Shown: positions 1-6,283 of the stretch, one piece after another
Numbering within the stretch: the stretch's first letter is position 1
Layout: the number at the start of each line of letters is the position of its first letter
DNA from: Bacillota bacterium
GTDB lineage: Bacteria; Bacillota_I; Bacilli_A; RFN20; CAG-288
Length of the DNA stretch: 6,977 nucleotides
Direction: 5' to 3'
Assembly (NCBI GenBank): GCA_003497225.1
Contig: DNJQ01000122.1
Coordinates: forward strand, 1 to 6,977
Notes under the pieces: model-generated
Database searches by the model: none
Seen by the model: only the letters and a program-made list of their open reading frames with translations
What the model was told of the DNA's origin: nothing
Made by a program: the position numbers and the translations under genes

Positions 1-42
1 TTGTAAATTTATATATTAAAAATAAATAATTGTCGAAATTTA

Positions 43-51
43 TGGTAGAAT
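43..51 (+). promoter_or_regulatory. Candidate extended -10 promoter for uvrA operon
   Basis: TGGTAGAAT fits an extended -10 element (TGn followed by TAGAAT, one mismatch from TATAAT) in a very AT-rich leader. No good -35 hexamer lies 16-18 bp upstream, which extended -10 promoters can tolerate. Transcription would start near 58-59, leaving a leader of about 20 nt before the uvrA start. No LexA/DinR-type box (GAAC-N4-GTTC) is visible in positions 1-78, so SOS control cannot be argued from this window. The call rests on inspection only. In such AT-rich DNA, chance matches are common, and the main promoter could lie upstream of the window, for example ahead of uvrB. Confidence 0.35.
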
Positions 52-67
52 AATAAGACGCACATTT

Positions 68-73
68 GGAGGA
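68..73 (+). promoter_or_regulatory. Shine-Dalgarno of uvrA
   Basis: GGAGGA ends 5 nt before the ATG at 79. It is a strong anti-16S match and fixes the uvrA start. Confidence 0.8.
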
Positions 74-78
74 AGATT

Positions 79-2919
79 ATGAAGGATAAAATAGTTATTA
101 AAGGGGCAAGGGTCAACAACTTAAAGAATGTAAACTTAGAAATTCCTAAGAATAAATTAGTTGTTTTTACTGGTGTTTCTGGTTCGGGAAAATCTACTTT
201 GGCTTTCGATACTATTTATGCTGAGGGTCAAAGAAGATATATTGATTCTCTTTCCTCTTATGTCCGCATGTTTTTAGATAATTTTGCTAAACCAGATGTT
301 GATTCTATTGATGGACTTTCACCCTCAATTGCTATTGATCAAAAGACAACTTCACATAATCCTAGATCAACTGTTGGAACCGTCACTGAGATTTATGATT
401 ATCTTCGTCTTCTCTACGCTAGAATAGGTGTAGCTTATTGTCCTGAACACAATCTTCCAATTAAAGGTTTATCTTTAGGTCAAATCGTTGATAAGATACT
501 TTCTTCACCTCAAGGTTCAAAAATCAGTATCTTAGCACCTATAGTTAGAAATGAAAAAGGAACACATTTTGATACAATTAAAAAATTTATCAATATGGGT
601 TTTAAGCGTATAGCTATAGATGGTAATCCCGTCTTATCTTATACCGTACCACCATTACTTGATAAAAACTTTAAACATACTATTTCAATTCTTATCGATA
701 CATTCCGTTTAGGTCAAGATGATGAACAGGAAGAAAAAATGCGCGCTATGGATTCAGCACGTGTTACATTAAATAACGCCAATGGTTTCTTACAGTATAT
801 GGTTGATGATGGTCAGCCAGTGCTTCTTAGTGAACACCATTCGTGTCCAGTTTGTGGTTTTACTGTCCCTGATTTAGAGCCGGTATTATTTTCATTCAAT
901 AATCCATTAGGATGTTGTCCTAGCTGTAATGGATTAGGTATTAAAATAGAAGCTGATCCAGATAAAATCATTCCTGATATGCGTTTATCTATTAAAAAAG
1001 GCGCTATTCCTTTCCTATCAAAGAAGAATGAATTTGCTATGGAAGTAGAAGATTTCAACATGATATGTGAAAAATATGGAATAGATCAAAGTGTTCCAGT
1101 AAATACTTTAACTAAAAAACAATTGAATGCTATTTTATATGGTCCAGAAGAAGATATCATCTATGAGCACCATTCAAGAAACGGGTCTATAATTAAAAGA
1201 GTTGTTAATGAAGGTTTAAAAACCAAGATTGAGCGTTTATATAATTCATCTTCTTCACAAATGATGAAAGCCTATTACTACTCTTTTATGACTGAAAGAG
1301 AATGTACTCAGTGTCATGGAGCAAGATTAAACGATCAAGTTCTTTCTGTCCGTATTGGTGGATTAAATATCAATGAACTTTGTAATCTTTCCTTAGCAAA
1401 AATGTTAAATTTCTTAAATAATTTAACTTTAACAGCGACAGAAGAAAAAATATCTAAACTTATATTAACCGAAATAAAAAATCGTTTGCACTTTTTGTGT
1501 AATGTTGGGCTCGATTATTTAAACTTAGCACGAGCAGCTTCAACTTTATCAGGTGGGGAAGCACAAAGAATAAGACTTGCAACTCAAATCGGTTCACGTT
1601 TAACTGGGGTTTTATATGTTTTAGATGAACCTTCTATCGGTTTACATCAAAGAGATAATGATAAACTTATCGCATCTTTAAAAGAGATGAGAGATTTAGG
1701 AAACTCTATGATCGTCGTTGAGCACGATGAAGATACTATTCGTTCAGCTGATTATATCGTCGATGTTGGTCCTTTAGCAGGCGATCACGGTGGTGAAATA
1801 GTTGCTTGTGGTACACTTAACGATATCATGAATTCTAATCGTTCGATAACCGGCGATTATTTAGCTCATAGAAAAACTATTGATGTTCCTTCTTTGCGTC
1901 GCCCAGGTTATAAAAGTATAACTATAAGAGGAGCAACTTGTAACAATTTAAAAAATGTTACAGTTTCCTTCCCTTCCGCCTGTTTAACAGTTGTTACTGG
2001 AGTCTCAGGTTCGGGTAAGTCTTCATTAATCACTGAAGTTTTATATAAGAAAGCGAGACAAGAACTAGGTCTAACTGTTTCTAATATTGGTGCGTGTAAA
2101 GAAATAACTGGACTTAATCAAATCGATAAAGTCATTAATATTTCTCAAGATCCGATTGGAAAATCTAGCCGCAGCAATCCAGCAACATATGTAAATGTTT
2201 TCACTGATATCCGTGAATTATTTGCTTCAACACGTGAAGCAAAAATGCACGGCTTTAACGCTTCATACTTCTCTTTCAATAACCGCGAAGGAAGATGTGG
2301 AACATGTTGTGGAGATGGAGTAAAAAGAATATCGATGTCATTTATGTCGGATGTTTATGTTGAGTGTGAAACTTGTCACGGCAAAAAATACAACGAAGAT
2401 GTATTACAAGTTCAATACCGTGGAAAGAACATCTATGATGTTTTAGAAATGCGCGTTGATGAAGCGGTAGAATTTTTTAAGTCCGTCCCTAATATATATA
2501 AGAAGCTTTTAACTTTACAAAAGGTTGGTTTGGGTTATATTAAGTTAGGTCAAAGCAGCACTACTTTATCAGGTGGTGAAGCTCAACGTGTTAAACTCGC
2601 TTATGAACTTCAACGTTCTGCGACTGGCAATACTCTTTATATCATGGATGAACCTACAACTGGTTTACACATCGATGATATTAAAAAACTTTTATCTGTC
2701 ATCGATGCTTTAATTGATGGTGGTAATACAGTTGTTATAATTGAGCATAACTTAGATGTAATTAAATGTGCTGACTACATTATAGATTTAGGACCTGAAG
2801 GTGGAGAAGGTGGCGGAACAGTTATCGCTACTGGAACACCAGAAGAAATTGCTATGTGTGAAAAATCATATACTGGGCAATATCTTAAACCAATATTAAT
2901 GAAAGCTGGAAAGATTTAG
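79..2919 (+). CDS. uvrA: Excinuclease ABC subunit A (UvrA)
   Basis: This is the damage-sensing ATPase of nucleotide excision repair. UvrA dimers load UvrB at bulky lesions, and UvrC then incises. The 946-residue length is normal for the family. Two ABC modules are complete. Module I has Walker A G32-T40 (GVSGSGKST), a UvrB-binding insertion at about 130-250, zinc-finger cysteines C256/C259/C280/C283, a further CxxC at C409/C412, signature LSGGEAQR at 490-497, Walker B/D-loop at 515-522 and switch His549. Module II has Walker A 641-649, zinc ligands C740/C743/C763/C766, signature LSGGEAQR from 830, DEP at 857-859 and His890. The start is set by GGAGGA 5 nt upstream. The gene heads the cluster and ends 25 bp before hprK. 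No key residue is missing. uvrB, its frequent upstream partner in Bacillota, would lie outside the window. Confidence 0.97.
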   Translation: MKDKIVIKGARVNNLKNVNLEIPKNKLVVFTGVSGSGKSTLAFDTIYAEGQRRYIDSLSSYVRMFLDNFAKPDVDSIDGLSPSIAIDQKTTSHNPRSTVGTVTEIYDYLRLLYARIGVAYCPEHNLPIKGLSLGQIVDKILSSPQGSKISILAPIVRNEKGTHFDTIKKFINMGFKRIAIDGNPVLSYTVPPLLDKNFKHTISILIDTFRLGQDDEQEEKMRAMDSARVTLNNANGFLQYMVDDGQPVLLSEHHSCPVCGFTVPDLEPVLFSFNNPLGCCPSCNGLGIKIEADPDKIIPDMRLSIKKGAIPFLSKKNEFAMEVEDFNMICEKYGIDQSVPVNTLTKKQLNAILYGPEEDIIYEHHSRNGSIIKRVVNEGLKTKIERLYNSSSSQMMKAYYYSFMTERECTQCHGARLNDQVLSVRIGGLNINELCNLSLAKMLNFLNNLTLTATEEKISKLILTEIKNRLHFLCNVGLDYLNLARAASTLSGGEAQRIRLATQIGSRLTGVLYVLDEPSIGLHQRDNDKLIASLKEMRDLGNSMIVVEHDEDTIRSADYIVDVGPLAGDHGGEIVACGTLNDIMNSNRSITGDYLAHRKTIDVPSLRRPGYKSITIRGATCNNLKNVTVSFPSACLTVVTGVSGSGKSSLITEVLYKKARQELGLTVSNIGACKEITGLNQIDKVINISQDPIGKSSRSNPATYVNVFTDIRELFASTREAKMHGFNASYFSFNNREGRCGTCCGDGVKRISMSFMSDVYVECETCHGKKYNEDVLQVQYRGKNIYDVLEMRVDEAVEFFKSVPNIYKKLLTLQKVGLGYIKLGQSSTTLSGGEAQRVKLAYELQRSATGNTLYIMDEPTTGLHIDDIKKLLSVIDALIDGGNTVVIIEHNLDVIKCADYIIDLGPEGGEGGGTVIATGTPEEIAMCEKSYTGQYLKPILMKAGKI

Positions 2920-2931
2920 TATATAATACTA
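2917..2931 (+). promoter_or_regulatory. Inverted repeat containing a TATAAT box at the uvrA-hprK junction
   Basis: TAGTAT-ATA-ATACTA is a perfect 6-bp inverted repeat with a 3-nt centre. It overlaps the uvrA TAG stop and contains a perfect -10 hexamer, TATAAT, at 2922-2927. It could be an internal promoter/operator for hprK and downstream genes. Against this, no convincing -35 is visible, and a start about 7 nt after the hexamer would fall at the beginning of the hprK Shine-Dalgarno, leaving almost no leader. The stem is A/T-rich and lacks a T-tract, so it is not a terminator. Chance is a real possibility. Confidence 0.2.
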
Positions 2932-2933
2932 CC

Positions 2934-2941
2934 GAGGTGAT
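2934..2941 (+). promoter_or_regulatory. Strong Shine-Dalgarno of hprK
   Basis: GAGGTGAT matches the 16S-complementary consensus over 8 nt. The GAGG core lies 7 nt before the ATG at 2945. This is the longest ribosome-binding match in the window. It suggests hprK is initiated independently of uvrA, unlike the coupled genes that follow. Confidence 0.75.
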
Positions 2942-2944
2942 AAG

Positions 2945-3871
2945 ATGCTGACAATATTAGAACTAGCCAACAACTTTGGTTTCACTCATTATGTTTCAAG
3001 CCCAACCGCGATAAAACGGGAAGTAAAAAACGATGATATCGACCGTTGCGGTGTTGAACTTATGGGTCATTTTACTTATCACGATAAAGACCGTCTCGTT
3101 TTAATTGGAAACAAAGAATGGGCGATCATTGAAGACTTGAGCGATGAAGATTGCTATGAGAGATTCAAAAAAATTTGTAATGATGAATGTCCAGGAATCA
3201 TCATCTGTCAAAGTCGTCCTTGTCCTCCAATGCTTGAAAAAGCAGCGCGCGAGATGGATTGCCCAGTTTTTGGAACATCGATGAGAACATCAGATTTAAT
3301 GTCCGATATAATTATTTATCTTTCAGATAAACTCGCTCAAACCACTAGTATCCACGCTTGTTTGCTCGATATATTTAATGTTGGAGTCCTTTTAATGGGA
3401 GAAAGCGGAATCGGAAAATCTGAGATATCGATGGATTTAGTTAAAAAAGGCCATCAACTAGTCGCAGACGACATGGTAAAAATATCTTTAGTTCGTGACC
3501 ATTTAGTTGGAAGAGCTCCAGAATCAATATCAGGAATGATGGAAGTTAGAGGAATAGGAATTGTTAATGTATCTCATATATTCGGAATTAATTCCGTTAA
3601 AAAGAAAGATTCAATAAATTTAGCGATTGAACTTAAGCCTTTTACAAAGAACTTTAGAGTTGACCGCCTTGGAATGATGACAGATTTTATTGATATCCTC
3701 GGTGTTAAAATTCCGAAAATAATTCTTCCCGTCTCAGCGGCAAGAAATATTTGTGAAATAATTGAAGTAGCCGTAACTAACTTTAAACTCAAAGAATCTG
3801 GTTATGATTCTTCATATGAATTTGAAAAAAGATTGATTGAAATACAGGAGAGCAAAAAAAGTAAAAGATGA
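2945..3871 (+). CDS. hprK: HPr kinase/phosphorylase (HprK/P)
   Basis: This bifunctional cytoplasmic enzyme phosphorylates HPr (and Crh where present) on Ser46 using ATP or PPi. It also removes the phosphate by phosphorolysis, giving PPi, and so controls carbon catabolite repression and PTS uptake. At 308 residues it has family length. The N-terminal regulatory domain spans about 1-128. The catalytic domain has conserved His137, Walker A G152-S159 (GESGIGKS), Asp175-Asp176, the family signature EVRGIGIVNV at 200-209, and DRLG at 240-243 followed by an ILGVKIPK segment. One oddity is PVSAARN at 262-268, where most family members have PVRPGRN. The strong GAGGTGAT sets the start. It ends with tandem in-frame TGA codons (3869-3874), and its stop overlaps the lgt ATG by 4 bp. 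The PpaX-like gene two places downstream fits its pyrophosphate-producing activity. Identity is secure; catalytic normality is inferred. Confidence 0.95.
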   Translation: MLTILELANNFGFTHYVSSPTAIKREVKNDDIDRCGVELMGHFTYHDKDRLVLIGNKEWAIIEDLSDEDCYERFKKICNDECPGIIICQSRPCPPMLEKAAREMDCPVFGTSMRTSDLMSDIIIYLSDKLAQTTSIHACLLDIFNVGVLLMGESGIGKSEISMDLVKKGHQLVADDMVKISLVRDHLVGRAPESISGMMEVRGIGIVNVSHIFGINSVKKKDSINLAIELKPFTKNFRVDRLGMMTDFIDILGVKIPKIILPVSAARNICEIIEVAVTNFKLKESGYDSSYEFEKRLIEIQESKKSKR

Positions 3872-4731
3872 TGAACGAAATGTTATCTTATTTACCTAAA
3901 GGGTTTAGTATCTTTGGTCTTGAAATAGCTTTTTACGCTATTATCATTCTTTTCGGCGCTTTAATGGCGCTCTTCCTTTCTTCATTTGAAGCCCGTAAAG
4001 AAGGATATAGTTGGGACTTTTTTGTTACAGTTTTTATTATCGCTTTCCCTTCAGGAATAATCGGCGCAAGGTTATGGTATGTTATAGCTGAATGGCAAAA
4101 GGAATTTGGTTGGGATAATTTTGCTCAGATATTTAGAATTTGGGATGGCGGATTAGCCATTCAAGGTGGCGCGATACTTGGTATCACCGCTGGTGTTTTG
4201 GTCGTAGTATTTTTAAGACGCGGCATGAATCCTTTACAAGCGGTAGATTTTGCTGTTCCTAATATTTTAGTTGCTCAAGTAATAGGAAGATGGGGCAATT
4301 TCTTTAACCACGAAGTATATGGAATGGTAGTTGATCGTAGTTCATGGTCATTTTTACCAGACTTTATCCTCAATCAAATGGTTGATAATTTAAATAATCC
4401 AGAATTTATCGATGTTCCTTTATTTTTGGTTGAAGGAATATTAAATTTAATCGGATTTTTAACCATTGTACACTTTATTTTTCCTCTTTGTAAAAAACAC
4501 AATGCCTATTGTGTCGGTGATGGTTTAGGCTATTATTTAATCCTTTATGGAGCAGTAAGATCGATATTAGAGCCGATGAGAAATCCGACATACATCATGG
4601 GAACAGAAGTTGGTGCATCATTCGTTATGGCTATTTTATTCATCGTTTGTGGAATAGTTTTAATTGTAACAAATCATGTAATAACGAATTTTAGAACTAA
4701 AAATTACCGCAAGAAGGGCTCTTTAAAATAA
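3868..4731 (+). CDS. lgt: Prolipoprotein diacylglyceryl transferase (Lgt)
   Basis: This integral membrane enzyme transfers diacylglycerol from phosphatidylglycerol to the lipobox Cys of prolipoproteins, the first step of lipoprotein maturation. About seven hydrophobic segments are visible (roughly 15-38, 51-74, 95-113, 123-141, 184-206, 218-235, 244-268), followed by a basic tail. The Lgt signature is intact at 140-152 (GRWGNFFNHEVYG). Arg141, Asn144, Glu149 and Gly152 align with E. coli R143, N146, E151 and G154. Tyr23, Tyr227, Arg231 and Glu235 align with Y26, Y235, R239 and E243. Gln99 replaces the usual His (E. coli H103), and the HPxxLYE motif reads VPLFLVE at 183-189. The ATG overlaps the hprK stop (ATGA). 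A second ATG follows at 3871, and the only SD-like stretch (AGGAG, 3846-3850) is 17 nt away, so translational coupling is likely. The family call is firm; the exact start is uncertain by one codon. Confidence 0.94.
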   Translation: MMNEMLSYLPKGFSIFGLEIAFYAIIILFGALMALFLSSFEARKEGYSWDFFVTVFIIAFPSGIIGARLWYVIAEWQKEFGWDNFAQIFRIWDGGLAIQGGAILGITAGVLVVVFLRRGMNPLQAVDFAVPNILVAQVIGRWGNFFNHEVYGMVVDRSSWSFLPDFILNQMVDNLNNPEFIDVPLFLVEGILNLIGFLTIVHFIFPLCKKHNAYCVGDGLGYYLILYGAVRSILEPMRNPTYIMGTEVGASFVMAILFIVCGIVLIVTNHVITNFRTKNYRKKGSLK

Positions 4732-5376
4732 ATGAAATACCAAGCCATTATCTTTGATCTTGATGGCACATGCCTAGATTCTGATTTATATGTCGCGATG
4801 AATTATGTCGAGTTATTTAATAAATTTCATCCAGAATATACCCCTAGTTTAAAAGAATTAGTATCTTTTTCAGGTCCACCATTAACGGAAGTATTTTCTA
4901 AATATTTTCCCGAGTATGATTTTGATACACTTTATGAACAATTCTCTTCTTATGCTAAAAAATACGCAAATAAATATTCGCGCTTATATGAAGATGAATT
5001 AGAAGTTTTAGATTTAATAAAAAGTAGTGGATATAAAACCGCTATAGTAACGAGCAAAAAGAAAGAGGCGACAAGAAATAGTTTAAATCATTTTAAACTT
5101 GACCATTATATGGATGTAGTGATTTCTTTAGATGATGTAAAAAACGCTAAGCCTCACCCTGAAGGTTTATTTTTAGCCGCTAAAAAACTTTCTATAGATC
5201 CTACAAATTGTTTATATGTTGGTGATTCTTTAAGTGATTTTAAAGCCGCACAAAATGCCAAGATGGACTTTGCTTTAGCATATTGGGGATTAAAAAGATT
5301 TACAAATTTTGATGGTATGAAGTATATATTAAATGGGTACAAAGATTTAAAGAAGGTGTTAATAGATGAAAAATAA
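4732..5376 (+). CDS. ppaX: HAD-family phosphatase, probable pyrophosphatase PpaX
   Basis: This is a 214-residue HAD-superfamily hydrolase with a cap inserted after motif I. Motif I has nucleophile Asp9 and Asp11 (FDLDGT, 8-13), motif II has Thr107 (IVTS), motif III has Lys140 (NAKPHPE), and motif IV has Asp165 and Asp169 (GDSLSD). The segment VVISLDDVKNAKPHPE at 129-144 closely resembles the corresponding stretch of Bacillus PpaX as I remember it, and the length is similar. PpaX hydrolyses the PPi made when HprK/P dephosphorylates P-Ser-HPr, and in Bacillus it sits in the hprK-lgt cluster, so motif and position agree. Motif I reads DGTCLDS where DGTLxDT is usual. The ATG directly abuts the lgt TAA. 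The SD-like AGAAGGG (4712-4718) is 13 nt upstream, so coupling is likely. The alternatives are phosphoglycolate phosphatase (Gph) or another small-phosphoester HAD enzyme. HAD family is near certain; the PpaX substrate is an inference. Confidence 0.7.
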   Translation: MKYQAIIFDLDGTCLDSDLYVAMNYVELFNKFHPEYTPSLKELVSFSGPPLTEVFSKYFPEYDFDTLYEQFSSYAKKYANKYSRLYEDELEVLDLIKSSGYKTAIVTSKKKEATRNSLNHFKLDHYMDVVISLDDVKNAKPHPEGLFLAAKKLSIDPTNCLYVGDSLSDFKAAQNAKMDFALAYWGLKRFTNFDGMKYILNGYKDLKKVLIDEK

Positions 5377-6283
5377 GATTCAAGATTGCATTATTATCGG
5401 TATGGGCCCGGCAGGAATAACCGCAGCTATTTATCTTTCAAGGTTAAACATAAAGCCGTTATGCATTGAAGAAAAAGGTCTTGCAAGCAAATTATCTTCC
5501 ATTCCGCTCATACAAAATTATCCCGGTTTTGTTGGAAAAGGTAATGATTTAGCACAATTATTTACTAAGCAAGTAGAAGATAACAATATTTCAATTTATA
5601 AATCACGCGTTAGTACGATTCAAAAAGATGAAGAAAACTTTCGCGTTCAATGTGAAGATGGAATCTTCTATTCTAAATCCGTTCTTGTAACAGCTGGAAT
5701 TAGACCTAACCCACTAATTATTCCAGGTGGAAATAAGTATTCCTTCCGCGGCATTTCGCGTTGCGCGGTTTGTGATGGTCCTCTTTATAGAAACAAAGAT
5801 ATTGCTGTTCATGGTGATAAAAGTACCGCTATACAAGAATCTTTATATTTAGCAGATATTTGTCACACACTCTATTTTATTTGCCCTGAAAAAAGTATCA
5901 GTGCACCTAGTGAATTAGTTAAGGAACTAGAAAGCAAAGACAATGTAAAAATTATATACGAAGGCACAATAGTAGGATCAATTGGTTCTAGATCAATTGA
6001 AGAAATTCAAGTTAAGTGCAAAAATGATACTATGAGCCTCAGTGTTAGAGGTTTATTCCTTTATACTGGTGAAGCTAATAATGCAACATTTTTACCCTTC
6101 CCCGAAGTATTTGATAATAGGAATTTCATCATTGTTGATGAAAATAAAAGCACACCTATTTCTGGATTATTCGCTGCAGGAGACGTAACCATTACTCCTT
6201 TAAGACAAATAGTGACGGCGTGTGGAGATGGCGCAATAGCAGCATTTTCAATCAAACAATATTTAAAGACGAGGAGATTATGA
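5366..6283 (+). CDS. trxB: Thioredoxin reductase-like flavoprotein lacking NADPH motifs
   Basis: This is a 305-residue low-molecular-weight thioredoxin-reductase-family flavoprotein. The N-terminal FAD fold has GMGPAG at 12-17, the redox pair is CAVCDG (Cys133/Cys136), and the C-terminal FAD motif GLFAAGDV (267-274) is followed by the family's LRQIVTACGDGAIAA. The central domain is unusual. The GGGDSA NADPH loop reads GDKSTA at 150-155, and the HRRxxxR motif that binds the NADPH 2'-phosphate reads CPEKSIS at 173-179, aligned without gaps. The GGQL of the first FAD domain reads ASKL at 40-43. Ferredoxin-linked, pyridine-nucleotide-independent thioredoxin reductases known from clostridia lack the same NADPH motifs, so a different donor is plausible. 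The start overlaps ppaX by 11 bp, with AGAAGGTG at 5351-5358, 7 nt upstream, supporting it. The stop overlaps the whiA ATG by 4 bp. Family membership is firm; NADPH independence is inferred. Confidence 0.88.
   Translation: MKNKIQDCIIIGMGPAGITAAIYLSRLNIKPLCIEEKGLASKLSSIPLIQNYPGFVGKGNDLAQLFTKQVEDNNISIYKSRVSTIQKDEENFRVQCEDGIFYSKSVLVTAGIRPNPLIIPGGNKYSFRGISRCAVCDGPLYRNKDIAVHGDKSTAIQESLYLADICHTLYFICPEKSISAPSELVKELESKDNVKIIYEGTIVGSIGSRSIEEIQVKCKNDTMSLSVRGLFLYTGEANNATFLPFPEVFDNRNFIIVDENKSTPISGLFAAGDVTITPLRQIVTACGDGAIAAFSIKQYLKTRRL
6271..6276 (+). promoter_or_regulatory. Shine-Dalgarno of whiA inside trxB
   Basis: GAGGAG lies within the last codons of trxB, just ahead of the ATG at 6280. Together with the ATGA overlap it fixes the whiA start and indicates coupled translation. 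Confidence 0.65.

Noticed and set aside
1..43. Imperfect direct repeat of AAATTTAT (5-12 and 36-43), considered as an operator or iteron
   Set aside because: There are only two short copies in very AT-rich DNA, with unequal flanks. Chance explains it.
1..78. LexA/SOS box upstream of uvrA
   Set aside because: No GAAC-N4-GTTC-like dyad is present in this leader.
813..1061. Minus-strand 82-codon ORF
   Set aside because: It lies wholly inside uvrA over the conserved zinc-finger region, with no recognisable motif. It is a shadow of the real gene.
3574..3792. Minus-strand 72-codon ORF
   Set aside because: It is antisense to the conserved C-terminal part of hprK, with no motif or independent context.
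5154..5342. Minus-strand 62-codon ORF
   Set aside because: It is antisense to HAD motifs III-IV of the ppaX-like gene, with no family features.
6061..6255. Minus-strand 64-codon ORF
   Set aside because: It is antisense to the C-terminal FAD motif of the TrxB-like gene. It is a frame shadow.
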